A DNA stretch of 21,555 nucleotides from a virus. The stretch is from the IMG/VR virus record IMGVR_UViG_3300027872_000029, positions 1 to 21,555 of that record. One strand, written 5' to 3'. Positions within the stretch are counted from its first letter, which is position 1. Each line of letters begins with the position of its first letter. The notes beneath the pieces are model-generated. The model was given only the letters and a program-made list of their open reading frames with translations, had not been told where the DNA came from and made no database searches. Below, piece by piece: positions 1 to 7,860 of the stretch. The position numbers and the translations under genes were made by a program.

Positions 1-1363
1 TTGGTGGTTGTGCTGTTGGAGTTGTAGGTTGCTGTTGTTGTAATAAAGCTGCTTCTTCTTCTGGAGTTCTTGGTTGTTGTCCTGATGGCTCTCCGCCTAT
101 TCCAATTAATCCAAGTGCTCTCCTAATAGCTCTCTGCATAATATTTGGCTGAGCAAAAGGATTACCAGTTTCAAGCTCATCTCCATTTGCATCCAAGAAA
201 CGCAATGGACCATTCCTATTAATAAATGCTCTGTACAATGGAACATCACCAGCAGTTTCATTATGTATTTGAATAAGTAAAGAATTTAGTCCATCAACTG
301 AAAACTGCCTAGCAGACCGTAGCATAAGTCTGTCACCACCTGGACCCCTTTGCTCAATCTGCCCAATAAAATCCTGAATAAGACTCCGTTGAGAAAGAAG
401 TGCGCCTACTTTATCTTCTGCTAACCTACGGTCCTGAGCAGAAGCCATGTCAAACAAGTCTTTATCAGATGGTCCTATTACCTCTCCTGTTGCTGAATCG
501 ACACGAGGATCTATACTTATAGCATCAGGAGCTAGTTGACCACTTCTAACTTGTTGCAATAACGATCTGCCTTCTTGATTTAATGCAACATCAAACAAAT
601 AGAACTTCCAACCAGCAGCAGTTCCTACATTAGTTCTTTCAACCTGTCTAATTGCTTCTGCATCTTGTCTTGCATCTGTTGCTCTACCTCTAGCAGTAGC
701 ATCAACGGCAGAGGCTTGAATCTCACCCAGTTCTCTCCTTCTAATGTGTGCTAATAACAAATCACTATCTACTAATGCAGCGGACAAAGCTGTTCTCAGA
801 ATAGTTCTTTCTCTCTCTGTTCCTTGAAAGTTATTAAAAAGAACAAATGCTTCTCTATTTAACTGTTCATCAAGTGCATCAGCAGCAAATTGCCCAGGTG
901 TTAAACCAGTTGCCCCTCGCTGAGCAACAGCTTCTGGAACTCCTGGTTCTTGAAACAGTTTCACTCTCGCTTCTATTTCATCTGTAAGTGTTGCAAATCT
1001 TGCAGGATCTTGGCCTGTCTCTCTAATAGCTAGAAGTTGACCAAAAAGATCTTTAAGTTCTGGTGGAGCATTTGCAAGAAAGCCCGCAGTAGCACCTTCT
1101 AATTGCTGCGCAGAAGTTGCAGGAGTAGCTTGTAATGCCTCCAATACTTCTGGCGGCGCAAAGTCTAGAACAGTAGTAGCAAGAGCAGGATTATCCCTAA
1201 TAGCCTGCCCCAGCCTAGGAAGGGCATCTGGATTAGCTACAAGGAACTGTTCAAATGCTTCTCTTTTTTCTTTGTCTGGATCTAAAAGCTGGCCAATAGA
1301 TTGTCCAATTTGTTGCAGTGCCTCTCCTGTACCACCTGTTCTAACAACAATAGGTGAAGTCAT
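1..1363 (-). CDS. Putative internal virion (ejection) protein, 3' end beyond window
   Basis: The frame is open from an ATG at 1361-1363 to the left edge without a stop, giving about 454 residues, so the C-terminus is missing. The start overlaps the stop of the previous gene (TAATG) and has a GGAG motif about ten bases upstream. The protein is rich in Ala, Gln, Leu and Glu, appears almost wholly alpha-helical, has no signal peptide or membrane segment, and near the cut end runs into a low-complexity Glu/Gln/Pro/Thr-rich linker (LLQQQQ type). Long helical Gln/Ala-rich proteins at the distal end of a podovirus structural operon are typically ejection proteins stored in the head and injected with the DNA. 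That role is inferred from position and composition; no catalytic motif is seen. A structural tail protein is the main alternative. Confidence 0.8.
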   Translation of the reverse strand, partial: MTSPIVVRTGGTGEALQQIGQSIGQLLDPDKEKREAFEQFLVANPDALPRLGQAIRDNPALATTVLDFAPPEVLEALQATPATSAQQLEGATAGFLANAPPELKDLFGQLLAIRETGQDPARFATLTDEIEARVKLFQEPGVPEAVAQRGATGLTPGQFAADALDEQLNREAFVLFNNFQGTERERTILRTALSAALVDSDLLLAHIRRRELGEIQASAVDATARGRATDARQDAEAIRQVERTNVGTAAGWKFYLFDVALNQEGRSLLQQVRSGQLAPDAISIDPRVDSATGEVIGPSDKDLFDMASAQDRRLAEDKVGALLSQRSLIQDFIGQIEQRGPGGDRLMLRSARQFSVDGLNSLLIQIHNETAGDVPLYRAFINRNGPLRFLDANGDELETGNPFAQPNIMQRAIRRALGLIGIGGEPSGQQPRTPEEEAALLQQQQPTTPTAQPP

Positions 1364-2043
1364 TATACATTAACTCCTGTTCCACCGAATCTAGGCGCGG
1401 CTACCGAAGGACCTCCATCACCACCAAAAAGACCTGCAATAGCAGGACCAGCACTAGCAGCACCACCAAGTAATCCACTAATACTACTCAAAGGACCTTC
1501 CTTAACTTCAACAAACGGAGCAGCCTGTGGAACTCCCTTACCTGCAAACTGAGAAAGAACTTGTAGGATAGGAATTAAGGCTTGTATTTGCTGTTGACTT
1601 GCAGCTAAATCTAACTGTCCAGTAGCGGCAGCTAGTTTTGGTGCTAGCTCAGAACGGAACAAACCTTCTGCAACCGCAGATGGCGTTCCTTGAGATCCAC
1701 CACCAGCAGTAAATCTTTCTCTCAAATCTGCAACATCTCTACCTGATTGCTGTTGAATAATTTGTTGTACGGCAGATTGAGTTCCTGTAACATCTGGACC
1801 TTGAACAATATCATTCAAAGCCTGAGCAATTCCAGCAGTCTGATCTACAGCCCCTTGACCAACCCTTTGAGTTTGAGATTCGGATTGAGTTAATGGTTGG
1901 CCAGTTTCTGGATCAAGTTGTGCTGGAGCAACATTTCCAAACTGACCTGATGTTAATACTTGAGAAAGGAATCTTGCAAATTCATCTCCTACAGGAATTG
2001 CAGATCCTCCTCCTACGGTTCCAGTCTCAACTGATTCACCCAT
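1363..2043 (-). CDS. Putative small ejection/internal virion protein
   Basis: A 226-residue protein. The start is an ATG at 2043 that lies within the last codons of the preceding acetyltransferase gene (8-base overlap), and the stop overlaps the next ATG. It has a Gly-rich N-terminus, a central Gln/Ala-rich helical part (residues about 55-170) and a Gly/Ala-rich hydrophobic tail with repeated small residues (GLLGGAASAGPAIAGLFGG). The central motif GTPSAVAEGLFRSELAPKLA is reminiscent of small phage head proteins found next to the large ejection protein. The hydrophobic Gly/Ala tail could insert into a membrane during DNA delivery, which is inference. No enzyme motif is visible. Confidence 0.78.
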   Translation of the reverse strand: MGESVETGTVGGGSAIPVGDEFARFLSQVLTSGQFGNVAPAQLDPETGQPLTQSESQTQRVGQGAVDQTAGIAQALNDIVQGPDVTGTQSAVQQIIQQQSGRDVADLRERFTAGGGSQGTPSAVAEGLFRSELAPKLAAATGQLDLAASQQQIQALIPILQVLSQFAGKGVPQAAPFVEVKEGPLSSISGLLGGAASAGPAIAGLFGGDGGPSVAAPRFGGTGVNV

Positions 2044-2638
2044 TTTCTGGCTCCTTCAGGACAATTTCATCTTTAAGGATTCCGAACACGAATACATCAA
2101 ACCACTTTCCCTTGTACGGTACAACCTCACGAATCCTTCCTTCTGAAACAAACCCGAGGCGCCGGATAAATCTAATTACGTTCGGCTTAATATATACGGG
2201 TACTTGTACTGTCAATCTATGAAAACCATACTCCTCAAATGCGTGTAATAGTAGGCGTTTCGAGATCTCCTCACGCCCCTTAAATCGTCCATCTAACATA
2301 TTTACATGTGCCTGGGCATCCCTACCAGGAACTATCTTAGATAAGTAATACACACCTGCAAAATCATCCATTACCCAAAATAGACCATTAGGTTCAATAT
2401 TTCCAGCTGCGTTCTCTGATATAAATACCTTAAGAAACTCTTTAAAGTCTCCTCTAATTTCCTCATTGAATAGTGTCCTATGAACCTTAGCCTTCTCCCA
2501 GAAGTTCTTGAGATTAGGACCGGACAGAGGCATTAAACGAATAGAACGCTCAAACTCCCCTTCCGGCTCTTTGCAGAGATGAGACAAAACAAAGTATTTG
2601 TCAAGGGGTGGTAAAACAGCAGCTTGAGTTGTTGCCAT
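2036..2638 (-). CDS. GNAT-family N-acetyltransferase-like protein in tail operon
   Basis: A 200-residue protein whose C-terminal half reads as a GNAT acyltransferase of the RimJ/RimL-like type. RFKGRE at 118-123 sits where the acetyl-CoA-binding R/Q-x-x-G-x-G/A loop is expected, with Glu in place of the last small residue. It is followed by a helix, a beta strand (HRLTVQVP), Asn153 in the KPNVIRFIRRLGF segment, the EG pair at 166-167 and Asp181 in the final strand. The N-terminal 90 residues are less typical. It is coupled by TAATG to the large tail gene before it and overlaps the ejection gene after it, so it is made with virion proteins. Its substrate is unknown: it could modify a host or virion protein, or be a structural protein with a GNAT fold. 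Confidence 0.75.
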   Translation of the reverse strand: MATTQAAVLPPLDKYFVLSHLCKEPEGEFERSIRLMPLSGPNLKNFWEKAKVHRTLFNEEIRGDFKEFLKVFISENAAGNIEPNGLFWVMDDFAGVYYLSKIVPGRDAQAHVNMLDGRFKGREEISKRLLLHAFEEYGFHRLTVQVPVYIKPNVIRFIRRLGFVSEGRIREVVPYKGKWFDVFVFGILKDEIVLKEPENG

Positions 2639-4245
2639 TAGTTTCTCGATTCTCCAGATTCGGCTAGAACATCTGTCTCATAACCAAGAAGATCAAATGC
2701 GCCGTCAGTAGAAAGAACTCTCCACATAAAACGTCTAGTGTTAATTTGTTTCTTAAACTTAAGAATCTCTACCTTACCAACTATTAACATAACTGTCTTT
2801 GCTGTCACCCAAGTTATTCCACCATCTTTACTATATTCTAAAGTAACCACCCCTGGCCTAGTGGCTTGGTATTCTATCTCTATTCTACTAACAGTAATAT
2901 CTTTTTTTGCCTCTTTAAATTCTTTGGACTGAAATTCAAATATATACTCAACTCCTGCTGGAATAGATTCCCTAGTGTCTTTTTCAAAATCCTCATTTTC
3001 CTTAACAAGATCACCATTATCAAAGCCAAAAACTAACTCTGGAAGATCAACTGGAGTATTAGAAAGTCCATCAAATGTTCCTGTTAATGAATCGAATGTA
3101 CCAACGAGATCATCAAAAGAAGTATAATCAGTCCGACCATCAACAACATCAACAGAAGTACAGTTCGGCAACTCATCATATGTCCAAGCTTGTGTCAGAA
3201 AATTAAAAATCCAAATCTTTACCGTACTGTTCTCAGTGATTAAGAGATAATATTCTTGTTCATTTATCAAGTACGTAGAATCAATAACATCTGCGTTTGC
3301 AATATCTTTAATAATTGTATTACGAATTGGAAGTCCAATAGTTTCTACGTTAGACCCCGGTGTATATACAACCAAATCCCGCATCCTAGAATCTAGGAAC
3401 ATCAACAACTCACGACCAATAGCTATAGATCCCGGTAAGTTAGTTCCTACACCTGGAACCGCCCGAAATAACCTAAACGGATCAGAAGCTACAGGGTTTT
3501 GCTGTGCTACCCAGATAGAGAACTCTCTAGGAATAACCATAACAGAGGAGAAACCAAAGATACCAGAGATAGGATCAATAACTGTCCTGGGACTCGTATC
3601 TAATCGTTTCTGTCCTGCTGAAATATCCTCAAGAGCATCCCATTCATCAAAGTTTCTATTACCACTCCAATAAATAGTCTCAGAAGCTTCTCCACCAAAA
3701 CCACCATTTGCAGCAACTACTCTTTCTGAGAACCCTGTTACATACTTTGCTGTGGGCGCTAAGACTCCTACTACATCTAAAAACTCTGTATCTAAATCTA
3801 CTCTCTTTAACTGATTAACACCATCAGCTATAATCAAATCACCAAAAACAATTGCATGATCTGTTATCCTGCCCGCCAAGATACCAATTACAAACTTCCA
3901 AACAGCACCAGCTGTATCATCAATGAAGTGTACGGTTTGATCCGTAGTTTTTACAAAGTACGTAGTCTTGTTACTAACCCTAAACTGAATAAGAGCAGAA
4001 ACCTGTTCAGAGTTAAGTTTATCAGATAAGAACTGAGACTTTCCAAATCTCCTACTTGTTTTATCTCTCCTAATCCTAGAGTTTCTAATCAGAGGAGATG
4101 CATTTTCCTTAATATCAGTTGGATCAATATCTGTAATTATTCCACCATTAATTTGTGGCACAGAGATAGTCCTAGGAGGTGCTAACTCAAGACTCCTAGT
4201 ACCAGCAACCTCTTGAACCTTACTAAGCCAAGAAAGCTTAGTCAT
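2638..4245 (-). CDS. Large tail protein (tail hub/stabilisation-like)
   Basis: A 535-residue, mostly beta-strand protein. The ATG at 4245 overlaps the stop of the previous gene. The N-terminus carries a segment (PRTISVPQINGGIITDIDPTD, about 23-43) followed by a basic RRDKTSRRFG stretch. The middle has repeating strand blocks with aromatic-Asp turns, such as TIYWSGNRNFDEWD and KIWIFNFLTQAWTYDELP, which look like blades of a propeller. Two near-repeats, DDLVGTFDSLTGTFDGL, lie around residues 375-391. The C-terminal ~120 residues look like a beta-sandwich (VTLEYSKDGGITWVTAK). Size, composition and position between adaptor/fibre genes and ejection proteins fit the tail hub or stabilisation proteins of podoviruses. 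This is family-level inference. Confidence 0.75.
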   Translation of the reverse strand: MTKLSWLSKVQEVAGTRSLELAPPRTISVPQINGGIITDIDPTDIKENASPLIRNSRIRRDKTSRRFGKSQFLSDKLNSEQVSALIQFRVSNKTTYFVKTTDQTVHFIDDTAGAVWKFVIGILAGRITDHAIVFGDLIIADGVNQLKRVDLDTEFLDVVGVLAPTAKYVTGFSERVVAANGGFGGEASETIYWSGNRNFDEWDALEDISAGQKRLDTSPRTVIDPISGIFGFSSVMVIPREFSIWVAQQNPVASDPFRLFRAVPGVGTNLPGSIAIGRELLMFLDSRMRDLVVYTPGSNVETIGLPIRNTIIKDIANADVIDSTYLINEQEYYLLITENSTVKIWIFNFLTQAWTYDELPNCTSVDVVDGRTDYTSFDDLVGTFDSLTGTFDGLSNTPVDLPELVFGFDNGDLVKENEDFEKDTRESIPAGVEYIFEFQSKEFKEAKKDITVSRIEIEYQATRPGVVTLEYSKDGGITWVTAKTVMLIVGKVEILKFKKQINTRRFMWRVLSTDGAFDLLGYETDVLAESGESRN

Positions 4246-4841
4246 TAGGCTATTGCTCCAGTGATAGCACTTGGGAGATCATATTCGTAATGATCCATGA
4301 ATATCCTAGTACCTGTAAAATCAATCAAATTACTCATGAAATGACTCAGGACGATAGGTCTATCTTGTAGTACAGTATGAGCCAAACCAGAAATCGTAAT
4401 GGTCTGCCAACCAGGGATAGTAACAATAGTAGTTGAACCCAAACTCGTACTTCCTGGGGTATCATTTAGCTCATTAACACCAACAATGAATGTCGATGAA
4501 GCATTGTTTAAAAAGATCCTAAAGTCTACCAGATTCAAAATCGCTCCAACAGGAAGTGGAATATGAATATTCCAATTAAAGTTAGAAGGAGAGGCACTTG
4601 GATGCAGCCCTAGACCAGTAACATCCCATCCAGTATCATTTATACCCACAACACCATCACTCCAATGAACACTTTTTCTAATATCTGTAAGAACGAAAAG
4701 TGGATCAGCAGACCAATCTCCTACAACAGTATCCATTCTCTCGTCAATATCTAACCTTAACTGACGAATCTCATCATCCGCAGTGTTGGCTGGATCAGAT
4801 CCCGCAGGAATAACATTAGACCATACATTCGAGAAAGCCAT
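4245..4841 (-). CDS. Putative tail fibre/appendage protein
   Basis: A 198-residue protein. I chose the ATG at 4841 because it has a strong AGGAG seven bases upstream. A longer frame from a GTG at 4904 exists, but it has no ribosome-binding site and its extra N-terminus would overlap the previous gene. The first 36 residues (MAFSNVWSNVIPAGSDPANT then DDEIRQLRLDIDERM) look like an N-terminal attachment segment of phage tail appendage proteins, ending in a short helix. The rest is beta-rich (IHIPLPVGAILNLVDFRIFL, GWQTITISGL) and could be a receptor-facing sandwich. The stop overlaps the next ATG. It is probably a virion component; a binding role is inference. Confidence 0.7.
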   Translation of the reverse strand: MAFSNVWSNVIPAGSDPANTADDEIRQLRLDIDERMDTVVGDWSADPLFVLTDIRKSVHWSDGVVGINDTGWDVTGLGLHPSASPSNFNWNIHIPLPVGAILNLVDFRIFLNNASSTFIVGVNELNDTPGSTSLGSTTIVTIPGWQTITISGLAHTVLQDRPIVLSHFMSNLIDFTGTRIFMDHYEYDLPSAITGAIA

Positions 4842-4893
4842 CTTTAATCTCCTAAATAGGCTCAGGACTACTGAAAGTAGGAACTTAAGAAAT

Positions 4894-5439
4894 CTAACCA
4901 ACACGGAAAATCGAGAAACCGGCGTTTGTGAAAATTAAATCGGTAGCACCACCAGAAACAACAGATACTCGCATATCTAGTTCATCATCTTTGTTCAACG
5001 GAAACGTACCAAAGAATGGAGTTACTTGCACATCACCCGAAGATCCGAATCTCTGTAGAACTTTAAGGGAATTCAAAATTCCATTTACAAAGGGCTGAAA
5101 CTGTACTGTCCTATTGTTACCGCCAGTTTCAAATGAAGCTATAAAGTTCACAAAATAAACGCCATCTTCGCCAACTGTAAGTGCGTTAGTAGCTAAACTA
5201 GCATCAGATCCAGCTGAATTTACATCTATGGACTTTGCAACGATAGTATCAAAAACATTTACAATAGTAGAGCCAAGTACTGCAAGCATCGAAGTTGGAC
5301 CAACAAACTGAACTATACTAGCATAACCACCCAATGCTGTAGCAAAAGCATTCCTAACATCAGACGGACTAATTTCCTGTGCTACATTATCTGGTAACCC
5401 AGCTACTAGATCAGCATAAGAAAGTTCTGTTTGTGACAT
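4894..5439 (-). CDS. Putative jelly-roll (C1q/TNF-like) tail appendage protein
   Basis: A 181-residue protein. After a helical N-terminus (SYADLVAGLPDNVAQEISPSDVRNAF, residues 6-31) comes a beta-rich domain with the pattern of a C1q/TNF-like jelly roll: VGEDGVYFVNFIASFETGG, RTVQFQPFVNG, FPLNKDDELDMRVS, and a final FSIFRV strand. Such domains often form trimeric tips of phage fibres and spore filaments. The neighbours on both sides are also beta-rich putative appendage proteins, so a role in host recognition is plausible but not shown. A 52-base gap separates it from the chosen start of the next gene. Confidence 0.68.
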   Translation of the reverse strand: MSQTELSYADLVAGLPDNVAQEISPSDVRNAFATALGGYASIVQFVGPTSMLAVLGSTIVNVFDTIVAKSIDVNSAGSDASLATNALTVGEDGVYFVNFIASFETGGNNRTVQFQPFVNGILNSLKVLQRFGSSGDVQVTPFFGTFPLNKDDELDMRVSVVSGGATDLIFTNAGFSIFRVG

Positions 5440-5441
5440 TA

Positions 5442-6371
5442 TTAGCTCCCAAAGCCGGCAGTAAATCCAAGATCAAAACCAGAAAAAGGACTCAAAGGTG
5501 GTCCACACGCTTCTGTCCAATCAACACTAGCAACAGTAGGAAGGCCATTCTGACCGAATACCTGCTCTACTGTTATATTATCAAAGATGGAACCAGAGCT
5601 ACTATCTTTACGTACACCGAATCGCATATGGCCTGTATCATTGAAAGAATCTCTAGTACTAGGTGTCCCAGGGAGAATACCAGAAGTATCAGTCAACTCT
5701 ACTCCGGTAAGATGCGTAACTCTGGCCCCACCACCAAAAGGTTCTGTCCAGAAATCCATCAAATCGCCCGCAACATCCACACCCATTCTTAAACCTACAC
5801 CAACTGGATTTGGTAAATCAATAACAAATGGAGAATACATACCTGATGCAACTCCACCTATTCTATAGTTCATGGATATATTAATTAAAAGCGGAGAAGG
5901 ATCAACAGTCAAAAAGATCTCAAATGCATCCCCGTTTTGTTCCCACAGTCCACCAGGAGGGAAACCACTGGCAGGATTCTCATTAGCCCGAAATGTCATT
6001 CCTATCCCATTACCATCAAACGTAGCATTGATAATATCTAGATAATATGTAAAATTATCATGTACTACGTCCCGTCTACAGTAGACTCCATTCCCTCCGC
6101 CTCCTGTAATAGTTGCTATAACAAACTGATTACTTCCATTAACAAGAATAGAATCCGAAGCAGGACCAAGAACTGGACCGAACTGCCAATCTACAGTCCA
6201 AGCAAGAAATCCAATATATTCAGGATGTGTAAGAACATCAGCTAAATGCCTATTTGGTTCACCTTTCCGACTACCCATAAAGGTAGCAGCTATATCTGTA
6301 GCAGTATCCAAGGCAACAACAAGCCTTTGATTCTGTGCTATAGGTTCGTCACAAGGAGTATAATCTGTCAT
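5442..6371 (-). CDS. Putative lectin-like virion protein
   Basis: A 309-residue protein beginning at an ATG that overlaps the adaptor stop (ATGA). The sequence is almost all beta-strand with Gly/Asn-rich turns. The central part (about residues 95-275) has features of a concanavalin-A/LamG-like sandwich: DNFTYYLDIINATFDGNGIG, GDAFEIFLTVDPSP, MRFGVRKDSSSGSIFDNI. Cys98, Cys7 and Cys289 are isolated, and no catalytic acid pair of a glycosidase can be identified. Location after the adaptor and before two other appendage-like genes suggests a tail or receptor-binding component. The start has only a weak ribosome-binding site, consistent with coupling to the previous gene. Confidence 0.65.
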   Translation of the reverse strand: MTDYTPCDEPIAQNQRLVVALDTATDIAATFMGSRKGEPNRHLADVLTHPEYIGFLAWTVDWQFGPVLGPASDSILVNGSNQFVIATITGGGGNGVYCRRDVVHDNFTYYLDIINATFDGNGIGMTFRANENPASGFPPGGLWEQNGDAFEIFLTVDPSPLLINISMNYRIGGVASGMYSPFVIDLPNPVGVGLRMGVDVAGDLMDFWTEPFGGGARVTHLTGVELTDTSGILPGTPSTRDSFNDTGHMRFGVRKDSSSGSIFDNITVEQVFGQNGLPTVASVDWTEACGPPLSPFSGFDLGFTAGFGS

Positions 6372-7042
6372 ATTCTCGTTAATTCGTCAGGGATAGAAAC
6401 ACCAGACAATTGAGAATCTTCTTCCTCTTTAGCTTCTACCGCTGCTGTACTGTTAATCAAATCAATCTGAGTATTCCTTACTTCTCTACCCATAGAGTGA
6501 TTTCCTAAACGCCTATACAAACGCCAAACAGCACCATACAACAATACTTCATCCCAAACCTGAGGAAATGGTACTTCTGTATTGGTATCACCCAAGTCTT
6601 GTAAGATTTGCCAATACTTTATCCTAATTGTATATGCTCTATCAACTCCACCACCACCAGCCGATATAATCCTAATACCATTCTGTTCTCTTAAATAACC
6701 AACAGGAGGTCCCCTATCTTCAACATCATCAGAGGCTTCATCCTCATGAGTAGTTAAGGAGATTCTATTAATAACATCCCACTCAAGAGTCTCAGGATTT
6801 CTAACAGATATCTTCCTTAGGGCCTCAAACAAATGCGGAGGTAATGGCAGAGATAGAAACCTATCCCCAATCGTAAGAATAGATTCTGCCGTACACTCAG
6901 TCTCCCGAAAACGGAATTTGTTCATCAACTCCCAAAAAGATCTATTCAGAAGCAAATCCGCATCGGGATCTGGCAGATCATCACTATCTACACCAACGTG
7001 TTCCCGTAACTCATCTCGTAAGGTTTCTAGATCCATTCCCAT
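6368..7042 (-). CDS. Head-to-tail adaptor (connector) protein
   Basis: A 224-residue protein. The ATG at 7042 has GAGGAG upstream and overlaps the previous stop. The N-terminus LETLRDELREHVGV...PDPDADLLLNRSFWELMNKFRF is typical of phage adaptor proteins that dock below the portal (P22 gp4/HK97 gp6-like): a short helix, a disordered-acidic turn, then a helix with a conserved FWE. The middle is a beta insertion (DRFLSLPLPPHLFEALRKISV, AYTIRIKYW), and the C-terminal helices follow (VWDEVLLYGAVWRLYRRLGN). Length and gene order (capsid, decoration, small protein, adaptor) agree with this role. Confident at the family level by pattern only. Confidence 0.72.
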   Translation of the reverse strand: MGMDLETLRDELREHVGVDSDDLPDPDADLLLNRSFWELMNKFRFRETECTAESILTIGDRFLSLPLPPHLFEALRKISVRNPETLEWDVINRISLTTHEDEASDDVEDRGPPVGYLREQNGIRIISAGGGGVDRAYTIRIKYWQILQDLGDTNTEVPFPQVWDEVLLYGAVWRLYRRLGNHSMGREVRNTQIDLINSTAAVEAKEEEDSQLSGVSIPDELTRI

Positions 7043-7317
7043 TAGAGTATCTCCTCAGCAAAGACTGAGATTGCATTCTCGGTTCCTCTTTCCTTCATTT
7101 CTACTCTGACAATCGAGGGTCCAATATATTTTAATTCTCCATTCCCATTAATAGTGTGAATAGTCTCATCACCACTCTCAGGAATTTGGCAGTAGAGAGC
7201 CAATATAGAATCCTTACGACCCTCTACCACCAACTTCCAGTTTTCAAAACGAACTGGAACCCATGCACTCGTTTTTGCAGTTTTAGGACTAGCACCAAGT
7301 AAAATGGGTGTTCGCAT
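7042..7317 (-). CDS. Small hypothetical head protein
   Basis: A 91-residue protein with AAGGAG upstream of an ATG at 7317, coupled to the adaptor gene by TAATG. It is mostly beta-strand: KTSAWVPVRFENWKLVVEGR at 15-34 and KYIGPSIVRVEMKE at 63-76. Small beta proteins of this sort, encoded between capsid and adaptor genes, are often head decoration or head-completion proteins. I do not recognise the family; no cysteines except one (Cys43), no charged cluster and no signal peptide. Confidence 0.65.
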   Translation of the reverse strand: MRTPILLGASPKTAKTSAWVPVRFENWKLVVEGRKDSILALYCQIPESGDETIHTINGNGELKYIGPSIVRVEMKERGTENAISVFAEEIL

Positions 7318-7325
7318 TGTTCTCC

Positions 7326-7829
7326 TTACATCCGAATAAGAATACGGATTACGTCTCCAGCTAAAGCTGCGGCATCCATTGCGACACCAAAAGGCTGTGT
7401 AGTTCCGGTAGAAACTCTACCAGCAGTAACTGCATCTGCTTCTACAATATCACCAATGGCAATAATACCATCAGCTACAGCCCTACAAACTCCAGCAACA
7501 CAAACAAGCACTGGCTTATTTATGGCAGCAGCTATTTCTCCAATATCGTTAGGATGTTGAAGAATTGCCATGTTACCTTCTGCCGGAATCTGCCCGCCTA
7601 CAACAATACCTGCTCTCGCAGCGTAATCCAAAAGCGTTGTACTTTTGTCAACGGCATCCAATGCTGAAATAAATACTCCGTCGCCAATGTTCATGGCTTG
7701 AACAGCATTCATAACAATAGTTTCGCCGCCAACTCCACCTGCAATTTCTGCTAGTTCGTCAGAATACGCACTCCAAGCAATTGTATTAGGCGAAAAAGAC
7801 AAACCTCTCTGTGCCAAAGGACCAGTCAT
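7326..7829 (-). CDS. Capsid decoration-like protein
   Basis: A 167-residue protein directly after the major capsid gene. The N-terminal half is less typical (SFSPNTIAWSAYSDELAEIAGG). The C-terminal ~70 residues show the pattern of DUF2190/capsid-cement proteins: a run of beta strands, then VADGIIAIGDIVEAD, a Gly-rich turn and TQPFGVAMDAAALAGDVIRI ending at the C-terminus in LIRM. Decoration proteins of this kind bind the outside of the expanded capsid. Its ribosome-binding site (AGGCAGG, ending ten bases before the ATG) lies in the 3' arm of a 7-bp hairpin whose 5' arm contains the end of the capsid gene. This suggests that its translation depends on ribosomes finishing the capsid gene. Confidence 0.7.
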   Translation of the reverse strand: MTGPLAQRGLSFSPNTIAWSAYSDELAEIAGGVGGETIVMNAVQAMNIGDGVFISALDAVDKSTTLLDYAARAGIVVGGQIPAEGNMAILQHPNDIGEIAAAINKPVLVCVAGVCRAVADGIIAIGDIVEADAVTAGRVSTGTTQPFGVAMDAAALAGDVIRILIRM

Positions 7830-7835
7830 TTGTTA

Positions 7836-7860
7836 CCTGCCTTTCAGTTTATTAGGCAGG
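7836..7860 (-). promoter_or_regulatory. Hairpin covering capsid stop and next ribosome-binding site
   Basis: On the minus strand CCTGCCT (7854-7860) and AGGCAGG (7836-7842) form a perfect 7-bp stem with an 11-base loop. The 5' arm overlaps the last codons and stop of the major capsid gene. The 3' arm contains the only ribosome-binding-like sequence for the decoration gene starting at 7829. No T-run follows, so it is not a standard terminator. A translational-coupling switch or an mRNA-processing/stability hairpin are both possible. Confidence 0.55.

Noticed and set aside
4842-4904. Longer GTG start of the tail appendage protein
   Set aside because: No ribosome-binding site, overlaps the previous gene, and encodes an atypical hydrophobic N-terminus; the ATG at 4841 has a strong AGGAG.
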